Origin: Chitinophaga pinensis
GTDB taxonomy: Bacteria; Bacteroidota; Bacteroidia; Chitinophagales; Chitinophagaceae
NCBI GenBank assembly: GCA_945862385.1
Contig: CAMAXV010000001.1
Span: 62,001-126,000 of the forward strand
Reading direction: 5' to 3'
DNA length: 64,000 bases
This document shows positions 7,446 through 16,903 of this stretch, piece by piece (position 1 is the stretch's first letter; each line of letters begins with the position of its first letter). A program made the translations under genes and the position numbers. Under the pieces are notes generated by a model. That model ran no database searches and had not been told where the DNA came from. It saw only the letters and a list, made by a program, of their open reading frames with translations.

Positions 7446-8603
7446 TTAACCCCTACTCCCCTCATACATCTCATACTCAAGCAACCGGCAGTCGATTTTA
7501 GCGTTCAAAAACTCCATGCGTCTGCTTGGTTTTAGTCTCACAGACTTGGCAAGGTCCAGGTTACCTGTGAACACATAAGCTGTTTTGCCTTTGCATCGCT
7601 TCTTGAAGAAATCTCCAATCCTGGCATAAGTTTCCTGTAATGCAGTCTCCTCACCCAGGCGCTCACCATATTCGGGATTGATCATGACCACACCTTCGCC
7701 GTCCGGAACCTCCGTTTCTGCAAAATCGCAGACCTGAAAATCAATTAACTCCTCCACACCTGCACGTGCCGCATTTACGCGGGCAATCTGTACAGCCTTT
7801 TCACTGATGTCTGATGCTATAATGCGCAAGCCATTCGGCTCCTGCACTGCATTATGCAAAAGCTCCAGCTCTGCCCTATATACCTCTGGCTCATAGTCAA
7901 GGATATGCATGAATGCATAATTATCTCGCAGCAATCCGGGCATGCGCCTGGTAGCAATCAAAGCAGCTTCAATGGCCAGTGTTCCCGATCCGCACATGGG
8001 ATTGATAAATGTACTTTGCTTGTCCCACCGTGTTCTCAAAATAGTTGCTGCCGCCAGAGCCTCCAGCATGGGCGCAGTACCGGGCAATTTGCGGTAGCCA
8101 TGGCGGGCCAGACTCTCGCCGGAAGTATCCAGAAAAAGCTCTGCCTGATCCTGATTCCAAAAGAGATTCACCACCACAGCTACAAGGTCTGAACCAGTAC
8201 TGGGCCGGATGGCAGAAGCCCTGCGCATGGTATCCACAATAGCATCCTTCACACGTAAATTGGCATAGAGATTGGTAGATATCGTTGGATGATAAACATT
8301 GCTGGTCACCGAAAAATACCCGTTCCGGGCAATGAGTCGTTCCCAGGGGATACCCAGCGTCTGCCGGTACAACTCATCGGGATCATTGCAGGTAAAGGAT
8401 TTCAGGGAATACATAACCTGACTTGCTGTGCGGAGGTTGAGGTTTAACCTGATACAGTCATTGACACTGGCCATGAGCTCCACACCGGTCTGAAAGACCC
8501 TATCTGTCTTAAAACCCAATGCTTCCACTTCCTGCTGCAATGCGGGAGCTAACCATTTGTGGCAGGTAATCACCACTTTCCGCTTCGTTTCAAATACACC
8601 CAT
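7446..8603 (-). CDS. THUMP-domain rRNA guanine-N2 methyltransferase, RlmL-like
   Basis: 385 aa from the ATG at 8601-8603. An ATG four codons earlier overlaps a perfect TAnnTTTG box, so the later start is preferred. The protein has an N-terminal THUMP domain (about 40-155), then a Rossmann methyltransferase domain with FINPMCGSGTLAIEAAL (SAM motif I), IIASDISEKAV and the target-base motif region VVMINPEYGERLGEE. This matches the family that methylates N2 of a guanine in 23S rRNA (RlmL, G2445 in E. coli) but lacks the RlmK half of the gamma-proteobacterial fusion protein. The catalytic tetrad reads NPEY rather than the commoner NPPY. It acts in the cytoplasm on pre-ribosomes. Confidence 0.88.
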   Translation of the reverse strand: MGVFETKRKVVITCHKWLAPALQQEVEALGFKTDRVFQTGVELMASVNDCIRLNLNLRTASQVMYSLKSFTCNDPDELYRQTLGIPWERLIARNGYFSVTSNVYHPTISTNLYANLRVKDAIVDTMRRASAIRPSTGSDLVAVVVNLFWNQDQAELFLDTSGESLARHGYRKLPGTAPMLEALAAATILRTRWDKQSTFINPMCGSGTLAIEAALIATRRMPGLLRDNYAFMHILDYEPEVYRAELELLHNAVQEPNGLRIIASDISEKAVQIARVNAARAGVEELIDFQVCDFAETEVPDGEGVVMINPEYGERLGEETALQETYARIGDFFKKRCKGKTAYVFTGNLDLAKSVRLKPSRRMEFLNAKIDCRLLEYEMYEGSRG

Positions 8604-8608
8604 AGCAA

Positions 8609-8616
8609 CAAACATA
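8609..8616 (-). promoter_or_regulatory. -7 box of the RlmL-like gene
   Basis: On the minus strand TATGTTTG (8616 to 8609) matches TAnnTTTG exactly, with five bases before the ATG at 8603. No clear -33 TTG was found. It predicts a leaderless or nearly leaderless message and argues against the ATG at 8615. Confidence 0.45.
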
Positions 8617-8679
8617 AGGGAATTTTACCTCAGGTTGAAGAGATCTTAAAATATGGAAACAAAATTTCACCCATAACCT

Positions 8680-8687
8680 CATATTTG
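8680..8687 (+). promoter_or_regulatory. Possible -7 box of the recD-recC-recB-sbcDC block
   Basis: CATATTTG (8680-8687) differs from TAnnTTTG only in the first base and lies 16 nt before the recD ATG. No convincing -33 TTG is visible. No other promoter-like site was noticed within the block, whose gene gaps are at most 27 nt. Confidence 0.35.
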
Positions 8688-8703
8688 CATATATCACTAG
8701 CTT

Positions 8704-10497
8704 ATGCATACCCTTTCTGATATTCACCTGCAGTTTGCCAATGCCTTCCGGGATGCACGGATCAGACCTGCCGCCTACCTGCTGTCTAAAAAACTCGAGG
8801 AGGGTCATATCTGTGTTCCCGTGGATAGTGTGCTCACAGAAGACCTGCCCTTTGAAAAGCGCTGGCTACCTGAGCCTGCTGAACAACCCGATATGGTGGG
8901 TACACCAGGGGGTGAATCAAAACCTTTTATCCGCGATGGAAACCTGATCTACTTCCAGCGCTATCACCACTATGAATCTCAAATCATCAGCCACGTCGTT
9001 GCACGTGCCACCTCAAGCCTGCGGCTGTTGCCGGAGAGGATGGCAGCCCTCGAAAAACACCACACACTGGTCACCAACCTGGTGGCAACCTATCCGCTGG
9101 ATGGGTTGCTGCCGGAAGAGCAGTGCGACTGGCAACTGGTGGCATGCCTCCAGGCCCTGCTGAGTGATTTCAGCATCATTACAGGCGGACCAGGTACGGG
9201 TAAAACCACTACCCTTGCCAAACTGCTGCGCATCCTCTATGCCATCAACCCGGATACATCCGTTGCATTGGCTGCACCAACAGGCAAGGCATCCATGCGC
9301 ATGCACGAATCCCTCCAAAACTCAGCTGCGGCCTTCCCGGAAATGCAGCCGGTTTTCGACAAACTGAAACCTTCCACCCTCCATAGCCTCCTGGGCTACA
9401 GACCCAATTCCATCCATTTCAAATACAACCGCAAAAACACCCTGCCCTTTAGCTGGGTAGTAGTGGATGAGGCTTCCATGATAGACGTGCCGATGTTCGC
9501 CAAGCTGCTGGATGCTTTGCATCCGGAAACGCGGATTATCCTGCTGGGCGATAAAGACCAGCTTGCCTCCGTAGAGGCAGGCAGCCTGCTGGGCGACCTC
9601 TGCTCGGTTATCCCCAACCTGAATGGCATGGAACCGGCCAGGAGAGACTGGATCAACAGCTTCCTGCCAGATCCGCAAAGGCAAATCCCGGAAACAGGTA
9701 TTGCCGCAAACACACCCTGGTTGTCTAACCACATCCTGCAGCTTAAACTGAGTCACCGCTTCAAAAAAAGAGGCGCTATCGGGAACCTGGCAGGTATCAT
9801 CATCCGGGGCGAAACAGCCGCACTATCACCTATGCTGACTGATGCTGAGGCTGGCGAACTCCATTTCGACAACGTTTACAATCAGTCTGTGCTGGAAACA
9901 TTTTGCAAGGGTTATGCCGACTATATCCAGGAACCAGATATCAAAAAAGCCCTGGAAAAACTGAACAACCTCCGGGTGCTGGTGGCAGTCCGGGAAGGTG
10001 AAAACGGCCTCTATACCGTCAACAGGCAGATTGAGCGGTTCCTGCGCCAGGAACTGCTGCTCAAGCCTGACAGGGAGTTCTATCCCAACAGGCCGGTGAT
10101 GGTGACGCGGAATAACTACGAATTAAACCTTTTCAATGGCGATGTGGGCATCCTGCGGCCCGATGTACAAGGCAACCTGCGGGCCTGGTTCACAGACAGC
10201 AACGGGGAGCTAAGGAGCATACTTCCTGCCTACCTCAGCGATGCTGAAACAGTTTTCGCCATGACGATACACAAAAGCCAGGGTTCTGAATTCGATAAAG
10301 TCATGGTCATCCTGCCGGAAGGCACAGACAACCCGCTGCTTACGAGGGAGTTGCTTTACACTGCTGTAACGCGGGCAAAAAAATCTGTATCCATCCAGGC
10401 CACAGCAGAAACCCTGCTGCACACGGTCTCCCGCTCGGTGAAACGTATTTCGGGCATCACCCAACGCATTAACCAGATCAACCTGACCATTAGCTAA
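8704..10497 (+). CDS. recD: Exodeoxyribonuclease V alpha subunit RecD
   Basis: 597 aa, close to the 608 aa of E. coli RecD. It has an N-terminal RecB-interacting region, then a superfamily 1B helicase: Walker A GGPGTGKTTT (from 161), VVVDEASMID (DEAS 255-258), ILLGDKDQLASVEAGS, the late motif TIHKSQGSEFDKV (about 520) and LLYTAVTRAKK (about 550). RecD is the fast 5'-3' helicase of RecBCD, which unwinds DNA from double-strand ends. Gene order is recD-recC-recB, unlike enterobacterial recC-ptrA-recB-recD. The recC start follows 19 nt after the stop, which supports one operon. Confidence 0.95.
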   Translation: MHTLSDIHLQFANAFRDARIRPAAYLLSKKLEEGHICVPVDSVLTEDLPFEKRWLPEPAEQPDMVGTPGGESKPFIRDGNLIYFQRYHHYESQIISHVVARATSSLRLLPERMAALEKHHTLVTNLVATYPLDGLLPEEQCDWQLVACLQALLSDFSIITGGPGTGKTTTLAKLLRILYAINPDTSVALAAPTGKASMRMHESLQNSAAAFPEMQPVFDKLKPSTLHSLLGYRPNSIHFKYNRKNTLPFSWVVVDEASMIDVPMFAKLLDALHPETRIILLGDKDQLASVEAGSLLGDLCSVIPNLNGMEPARRDWINSFLPDPQRQIPETGIAANTPWLSNHILQLKLSHRFKKRGAIGNLAGIIIRGETAALSPMLTDAEAGELHFDNVYNQSVLETFCKGYADYIQEPDIKKALEKLNNLRVLVAVREGENGLYTVNRQIERFLRQELLLKPDREFYPNRPVMVTRNNYELNLFNGDVGILRPDVQGNLRAWFTDSNGELRSILPAYLSDAETVFAMTIHKSQGSEFDKVMVILPEGTDNPLLTRELLYTAVTRAKKSVSIQATAETLLHTVSRSVKRISGITQRINQINLTIS

Positions 10498-10516
10498 CCA
10501 TACACAGCATTAAACC

Positions 10517-13500
10517 ATGGGCATATCCCTCAACATTTCAAACTCATTGAGTCCGCTCTCAGTCAAACTTGCATCAGACCTGAAAGCCATGTCTGTTGAT
10601 CCTTTCAGCGCGCAATGGGTAGTCACCCAAACGGAAGGTATGAACAGCTGGCTGAAGTCGACCCTGGCCAAAGAACTGGGCATCGCCTCCAATATCCGCT
10701 TCTGCAAACCCAACGACATCATTTCCAGGGTTCACCAGCTCTGCACGTATCCGTCCAGACCAGCTCTGGACAGCGAAACTTCGCGCTGGTATCTCTACGC
10801 ACTGCTGGGCAGCGAGAACTTCCGCGAAGCGCATCCAGACATCCATGCCTATTTCGGCAGCAACGACATCAAACGCATCGCACTGGCCGATGAACTGGCT
10901 GACCTTTTCGATCAGTACCAGGTTTACCGATACGAGCATATCAAAACATGGAACCAGCTCAACACCGAACTCATTGCAGGCGACTGGCAGGCATGGCTTT
11001 GGTGGCAGATGAAGGAAAAGCTGAACGGGGCACTGGGAGACAGGGTTGAGATGGCTGATGAGATACTGAAGGGCTTGCAGAACCCGGATGTGCAGGATCT
11101 GCTCAGGCGGAAAATCGGACAACTGCATTTTTTCGGCATTGCCGTAATCACACCATATTACCTGCGCATACTGCACGCACTCTCAGGCATTATAGACATT
11201 CATTTCTACCTCATCAATCCTGCACCGGAACAATACTGGTTAGACGACCGGTCTGAAAAACAGATTACAAGGCTGCTGCAGAAAAGAAACCTGCCACGGG
11301 AAGACAAAGAACATATCCTGCAGGGTAACGACCTGCTGCTGAACTGGGGAACCATCATCCGGGAAACATTCGGCTTGCTGCTGGATCAGGATGAATTCAT
11401 CAACCTCTACGACCCCTCCCTGGCCAATCCACACAGGTCTCCAAAAACCCTGCTGCATAAGATCCAGCACGACATTTACCACAATGCCATAGGTGAAGAG
11501 CGGCAACCACTGACTGCATCAGACATTAAGGACGGCTCCTTCTTCATCAATGGTTGCTACACACCCCTGCGGGAAGTAGAGGTGCTGTATAATCACCTGG
11601 TAAGCCTGGTAGATAAAAGCACTGAACCCTTCCCTGCCCGCGACATCCTCGTCATGGTAAGTGATATTGATCAGTATGCACCCTATATTCACGCTATTTT
11701 CAGCAATGCGCCCTACCGTTTTCCGTATACCATTGCAGATGAAACCATTACGGCAGACAACAACCTGTTCACTGCCATCAGGCAACTCCTGCTGGTTGAC
11801 CCCACCCGCTTCAAGGCGGAAGCCATCCTCGAACTGCTGGAATCCCCCTATATCCGCAAGCGGTTTCAGATTACAGACACCGATGCCATCCGTGATGCAG
11901 TGCGGGAGGCAGGCATCATCTTCAGCATATCAGGCCGGGAGAAAGATGGCACGCGTGTGATTAGCTGGGAACACGGACTGAAAAAAATCCTTTACGGAAT
12001 CTGTATGACCGGTGAAGCAGCCTATCAGGACGGGCTTGAAACCGTTGTGCCACTGGATACAGAAGAAGGCGCCGCTGCGCTGGAAAGGGTTAAGCTAATA
12101 CACTTCATCCAGATCCTCATCAGCAAAATCAGGGAATGGGAAACACCCAAAACCATTGCGGAATGGTCGGCCTACCTGAATGAGCTGGTGGAAGACATGG
12201 TTTTTCAGTCTGGCGAATCGGAAGATGAAGACTATCCACGGTTTGTGCAGCTCACCGAACAACTGGCTGAACTTAACCCTGCAGACACAGGTCTCATCAG
12301 CTTCGAGGTATTCCGCCACAGCTTCCTCCATCGCCTTTCCATGGAAAAGCGGTCGCAGTCGTTTGCCGGTGCCGGCATCACCTTCTGTTCCCTCATCCCC
12401 ATGCGCAGCATACCCTTCCATGTAGTGGCTATGCTGGGGATGGATTTTGATAAGTTCCCACGTAAAGAATCACCACTCAGCTTCAGTCTGCTGACCAAAC
12501 AGCGGCTGCCAGGAGACCGGAACGTGAAGGACAACGACAAACACCTGTTCCTCGAAACACTGCTCTCTGCAAAGGAACAGCTCTACATCAGCTTTACAGC
12601 CAAAAGTGCGAAAGACGCCTCAGATCTGCCTCCTTCTTCATTGGTGGATGAGTGCATAGACTATGTGGCGCGAAGCATGGAAGCAGATACCGATGTATTG
12701 CGGAAACAATGGATCACCATCCACCCCCTGCATGGATTCAGTAAGGAATATTTCAATGGTACCCTGGTCAACTACCTGAGTGAAAACCGTTTTGCCACGC
12801 AGATACCAGTTTCAACTGGTACTGCCGGAATACCAGATTTCCGGTTACAGAACCTGGACATCGAAGAAGTTGCCCGATTCATGGAGAACCCCATACGTTC
12901 CTATTACAACAATGTGCTAAAAGTCTATTACCGCGATGAAGAAACCCTCCTGCCGGATCACGAACCCTTTGAAATAAGCGGATGGCAAGCGCATCAACTG
13001 AAAATGTCTTTCATCACCGGAACCATTTCACCCGATGCACCCACTGGCATTGCTGCCGGCGTACTCCCGCTGCACAACATGGGAAAGGCATCATTGCAGG
13101 TGATGCAGCAAGAAACCGACCTGCTGCGGTCTGTCTTCCTGCAAACTGCAGGTAGTCTTGAAATGCATACACACAACATTCACCTGCAATTCAGCGAAAC
13201 ACTACTGACAGGCAAAGCCGGACCATGCTATGGAGATCAACTGATCTGTGTTTGTCCCTCCCGCAACCGAATCAAATACCTCCTACATGACTTTACACAT
13301 TACCTGGCCCTTCGGGCACAGGGCTTGTTACTTGACTTTGTCTTCATCGGTAAAAACATCAGCAAGAAAGATACCGCAGAGGCCTGTGTCATCAAGGCAG
13401 ATCGGATAACACAATCCGAAGCACTTGAAACCCTCGGAAAATATATAGCGCATTTCAAAAGCGGACATGAACAGTGTTTTCCTTTTTTCCCGGCATTTGG

Positions 13501-13729
13501 GAAGGAAGATCTGAAATTGGTTGACAAGGATTTTAATGAGATCATGGAATTCCTCGATGATGAAAAAGACAACAGCTTCAGTCACGATTTCACAGACACC
13601 TACCTTACCAAAGCCCTGGAGCATGGCTGGCTGAATAATGACACCTATAGCAGGTTGCAAATGAAGGTGTGTGAAATCCTGGAACCCATTCAGCAATTGT
13701 TACCCACCGTTTTCAACAAAAGCAAATAA
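10517..13729 (+). CDS. recC: Exodeoxyribonuclease V gamma subunit RecC
   Basis: 1070 aa (E. coli RecC 1122). The start resembles RecC (SVKLASDLKAMSVDPFSAQW, WVVTQTEGMNSWLKSTLAKE), with later typical stretches such as FFGIAVITPYYLRILHAL, ITFCSLIPMRSIPFHVVAML and GMDFDKFPR. RecC is a catalytically inactive relative of helicase-nucleases that holds RecB and RecD, splits the duplex and, in E. coli, reads Chi. No nuclease triad was recognised in the C-terminal region, as expected. Whether a Chi-like sequence is recognised cannot be judged here. The gene lies between recD and recB, with 3 nt before the recB ATG. Confidence 0.93.
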   Translation: MGISLNISNSLSPLSVKLASDLKAMSVDPFSAQWVVTQTEGMNSWLKSTLAKELGIASNIRFCKPNDIISRVHQLCTYPSRPALDSETSRWYLYALLGSENFREAHPDIHAYFGSNDIKRIALADELADLFDQYQVYRYEHIKTWNQLNTELIAGDWQAWLWWQMKEKLNGALGDRVEMADEILKGLQNPDVQDLLRRKIGQLHFFGIAVITPYYLRILHALSGIIDIHFYLINPAPEQYWLDDRSEKQITRLLQKRNLPREDKEHILQGNDLLLNWGTIIRETFGLLLDQDEFINLYDPSLANPHRSPKTLLHKIQHDIYHNAIGEERQPLTASDIKDGSFFINGCYTPLREVEVLYNHLVSLVDKSTEPFPARDILVMVSDIDQYAPYIHAIFSNAPYRFPYTIADETITADNNLFTAIRQLLLVDPTRFKAEAILELLESPYIRKRFQITDTDAIRDAVREAGIIFSISGREKDGTRVISWEHGLKKILYGICMTGEAAYQDGLETVVPLDTEEGAAALERVKLIHFIQILISKIREWETPKTIAEWSAYLNELVEDMVFQSGESEDEDYPRFVQLTEQLAELNPADTGLISFEVFRHSFLHRLSMEKRSQSFAGAGITFCSLIPMRSIPFHVVAMLGMDFDKFPRKESPLSFSLLTKQRLPGDRNVKDNDKHLFLETLLSAKEQLYISFTAKSAKDASDLPPSSLVDECIDYVARSMEADTDVLRKQWITIHPLHGFSKEYFNGTLVNYLSENRFATQIPVSTGTAGIPDFRLQNLDIEEVARFMENPIRSYYNNVLKVYYRDEETLLPDHEPFEISGWQAHQLKMSFITGTISPDAPTGIAAGVLPLHNMGKASLQVMQQETDLLRSVFLQTAGSLEMHTHNIHLQFSETLLTGKAGPCYGDQLICVCPSRNRIKYLLHDFTHYLALRAQGLLLDFVFIGKNISKKDTAEACVIKADRITQSEALETLGKYIAHFKSGHEQCFPFFPAFGKEDLKLVDKDFNEIMEFLDDEKDNSFSHDFTDTYLTKALEHGWLNNDTYSRLQMKVCEILEPIQQLLPTVFNKSK

Positions 13730-13732
13730 CCC

Positions 13733-16700
13733 ATGCAACACACCCCACAATCTTTTAATCCAGCTACCGTAAGCCTCGAAGGAAGTAACCTGATTGAAGC
13801 CAGCGCAGGCACCGGCAAGACCTATTCCATTGCCCTGCTTGTACTCAGACTGGTTATGGAAAAAAATATTCCCATCCAGCAGATCCTGATGGTGACCTTC
13901 ACCCGGGCTGCTGTTGCAGAACTGGAGCTGCGTGTGCGTGCTTTTGTGCGGCTCGCCGCCAAAGTAAGCCGGGGACAAGCCATAGAAGATGCAGCCATCA
14001 CCAAACTGGTTAATGCTGCCAGATCGGTGCATGGTGCAGATACCATCAGCCGCAGGCTGGCAGATGCACAACTCCTGCTGGATGAAACTTCTGTACTTAC
14101 TATACACGGATTTTGTCAGCGTACCCTTGGTGAATATGCTTTTGAAACCGGACAACTCTTTGGAGCAGAAACCCTGGGCGAAGAGGAATTTCTGCAACTG
14201 GTGCATGATAGCTTCCATGAATTCTGGCGACAGCATGTCACCATCCTGCACCCTGGGCTGCTGGAGCTGTTGTTGGAGAACGGTTTAGACCGGGAAGACA
14301 TGCTGAAGTTAATCAGGGAGGCACTGGGTGGAAAGCTGATGCGCCACCTAGGAGATATCCCTCGGAACTTCCTTACTGAACATTACCAGCAGGAGCTGCT
14401 GGATTCATTCCAACAGGCTGGCATTGATCCCGCACAAACCCTTTCAGATATCATCCACCACATCACCACCATGGCGATAGACTGGGTTGTTGCAGAAATC
14501 AGACAGGTCAAACAGGCAAGAGGCTTTATAACCTACGACGATATGATCCGCCTGCTGCATGAAGCTGTACTGACTGGAAGCCACCGGAATCAGCTGTCGA
14601 GGCACCTGCAGGAAAAATATAAAGCAGTTTTCATCGATGAGTTTCAGGATACCGACCGGATGCAGTTCGAAATTTTTCAGGCACTATTTGAAACAAATCA
14701 TATCCTCTTCTACATCGGAGACCCCAAGCAGTCTATTTACGGCTGGCGTAAGGCCGATATCTTCACCTATTTCAAAGCCAAATCCAAGGTGAACAAGATT
14801 CATGTCATGAACACCAATCACAGGTCTGGCAAAGACTACATCGAAGCGATGAACAGCTTCTTCCTGCCAGAGCCGGAGTTCGACACCTTTGCATTCCAAC
14901 AGCACAGCGATGCCATTAAATACATCCCGGTGCAGTCTCCCGACGAAAACAAAAAAGGCACACTTTGCTATAAAGGTGAACCCGTTACGCCTATCCTGAT
15001 TTCAGAACATGCCAAAAAGAAAGAGCTGCAGAAAGCAGTACCTGCGCTGGTTACCCAGCTCCTTTTTTCCGGGCACTATACCATTGAAATTCCTGGTAAA
15101 CCAGTAAGGGCAGTCATCCCCGGAGATATCGGTATTCTTGTGCGCAAGAACAGGGAAGGCAAACAGATCAAGGAACTGCTTGCGCAATATGGTATTGCTT
15201 CCATCACGATTGATGATGCCAAGCTGCTGCAGACAAGTGAAGCCCTGGATATGTTGTATGTCATGGAAGCCGTAAAAGACATCAGCAGAAAATCCATCAA
15301 CAAAGCCCTCCTGACATCACTGGGGGGATATACACCTGAAACACTACTTACTGCCAACGAGGAAGCCATCCTCCTGCGCTTCCGCACCTACCAGGAAACC
15401 TGGAAAAGCAGGGGTGTTTTTGAAATGTTGCGCCAGTTTTTATCAGACCATGCACTGCCTTTACTGATGGAACAGGCAGGCGGCCAAACAGAACGAAGGG
15501 TCTCCAACATCCTGCAACTAGTGGAGATCATCCACAAGGTGAGTGAAAGGAAGCATTATGATGAACAGGAACAGATCCAGTGGCTCAAAAGAAGCATAGA
15601 CGGCGAACTACGTGAAGGCGACGAATACGAACAACGCATTGAAAGCGATGAAGATGCAGTGAAAATTGTGACCATCCACAAGAGCAAGGGACTGGAATAC
15701 AACATCGTACTGGCACCTGCACTGGATATGCTCGCGAAAGAATCCCATATCAAAACCCTCAGCTACCGCCATCCGGAGACCGGAAAATACATTGTTATCC
15801 ATAAAAAACGTGCCAGTGAGGAAGAAACAGGCTGGGGTGAAGCACAACAAGAGCAAGAAAACAGGAGGTTACTTTACGTGGCTATAACCCGTGCCCGCTA
15901 TCAGTGTCTGATTACGGCCAACATGGCTTCGAAGTATTCAAAATCCTGTTTGCGGGTTTTCACAAAATCCATCAAATCAAACAAGAAGGGAATTCCGGGA
16001 GTGGCTTTCCACACACCCGATGCGGTTGTAAGGAAACCAGCTGCCCGGATGGAGGTTAGGCTGGAGCGGACTTATGCACGCGCAGATCACTTCAGCCTTT
16101 CACAGTTGAAGTGGCGCCGAACAAGTTACAGTGCACTCAACCCGGAACATACTGTATTTTCAACCGTATCAGACCCTCAGGCTGTGATGGATGGCTATAA
16201 CCGTTTCATTTTCAGACAATTGAAAAAAGGAGCACACACAGGCAACCTCCTGCATTATGTATTTGAACACATCAATTTTACTGAACCGGGTAACTGGGAG
16301 GAAGTTGTTGAAAGAGCACTGAAGCGTCTTTCAGGAAAAACAGACACTGATTATGCCCAGGGAATTTTACTGATGCTGGAACGCATCATCTCCCGGCCCC
16401 TCCTGCCAAACGGCACCCTCAGCCTAAGTGAAGTAAGCTGGCAGAACAGACTCAACGAACTGGAGTTTGATATGCCACTGACACTTTTCAACACAGATAT
16501 GCTTCAGCTATTATCGCCGCCTGAAACCCCTTTTTACCTGCGGTCTGGGGAGGAAATGGAAGGTATCCTGAACGGGAAAATGGATCTTTTTTTCATGCAT
16601 GCAGGGAAGTATTACATCCTCGACTGGAAGTCCAATCACCTTGGAGACAATCCCGAACAATACCGTCCGGAACAGCTTTCGGCAGCCATGACAGCCAACA

Positions 16701-16903
16701 ATTACCACCTGCAGTATCACCTGTATACACTCGCTGCATGCAGGTATCTGCAGCTGCGCGTTCCCGGTTTCGATTATAGTCGTGATTTTGGCGGTGTGAT
16801 TTACCTCTTCATCAGGGGTATACAAGAAGAAGGAAACAACGGTATATTTGTACACAAACCGGAGCAATCTGTCATCGATGGCTTCCGACAGATTCTTGCA
16901 TGA
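13733..16903 (+). CDS. recB: Exodeoxyribonuclease V beta subunit RecB
   Basis: 1056 aa (E. coli RecB 1180). Helicase motifs: Walker A ASAGTGKT (23-30), DEFQD (302-306), YIGDPKQSIYGWRKADI, MNTNHRSGKDY, VTIHKSKGLEYNIVLAP and RRLLYVAITRARYQ. The C-terminal nuclease keeps the RecB residues: GKMDLFF (Asp near 950), DWKSN (964-968) and a QYHLY motif behind it. Together with RecC and RecD it should resect double-strand ends and load RecA. The stop overlaps the next start as ATGA at 16900-16903, so translation of the transferase-like gene is probably coupled to recB. Confidence 0.95.
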   Translation: MQHTPQSFNPATVSLEGSNLIEASAGTGKTYSIALLVLRLVMEKNIPIQQILMVTFTRAAVAELELRVRAFVRLAAKVSRGQAIEDAAITKLVNAARSVHGADTISRRLADAQLLLDETSVLTIHGFCQRTLGEYAFETGQLFGAETLGEEEFLQLVHDSFHEFWRQHVTILHPGLLELLLENGLDREDMLKLIREALGGKLMRHLGDIPRNFLTEHYQQELLDSFQQAGIDPAQTLSDIIHHITTMAIDWVVAEIRQVKQARGFITYDDMIRLLHEAVLTGSHRNQLSRHLQEKYKAVFIDEFQDTDRMQFEIFQALFETNHILFYIGDPKQSIYGWRKADIFTYFKAKSKVNKIHVMNTNHRSGKDYIEAMNSFFLPEPEFDTFAFQQHSDAIKYIPVQSPDENKKGTLCYKGEPVTPILISEHAKKKELQKAVPALVTQLLFSGHYTIEIPGKPVRAVIPGDIGILVRKNREGKQIKELLAQYGIASITIDDAKLLQTSEALDMLYVMEAVKDISRKSINKALLTSLGGYTPETLLTANEEAILLRFRTYQETWKSRGVFEMLRQFLSDHALPLLMEQAGGQTERRVSNILQLVEIIHKVSERKHYDEQEQIQWLKRSIDGELREGDEYEQRIESDEDAVKIVTIHKSKGLEYNIVLAPALDMLAKESHIKTLSYRHPETGKYIVIHKKRASEEETGWGEAQQEQENRRLLYVAITRARYQCLITANMASKYSKSCLRVFTKSIKSNKKGIPGVAFHTPDAVVRKPAARMEVRLERTYARADHFSLSQLKWRRTSYSALNPEHTVFSTVSDPQAVMDGYNRFIFRQLKKGAHTGNLLHYVFEHINFTEPGNWEEVVERALKRLSGKTDTDYAQGILLMLERIISRPLLPNGTLSLSEVSWQNRLNELEFDMPLTLFNTDMLQLLSPPETPFYLRSGEEMEGILNGKMDLFFMHAGKYYILDWKSNHLGDNPEQYRPEQLSAAMTANNYHLQYHLYTLAACRYLQLRVPGFDYSRDFGGVIYLFIRGIQEEGNNGIFVHKPEQSVIDGFRQILA

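Noticed and set aside
10574-11176. 200-codon frame on the - strand
   Set aside because: It lies inside recC in antisense; no domain, signal or neighbour supports it.
13700-14251. 183-codon frame on the - strand
   Set aside because: It covers the start of recB, including its Walker A codons, in antisense.
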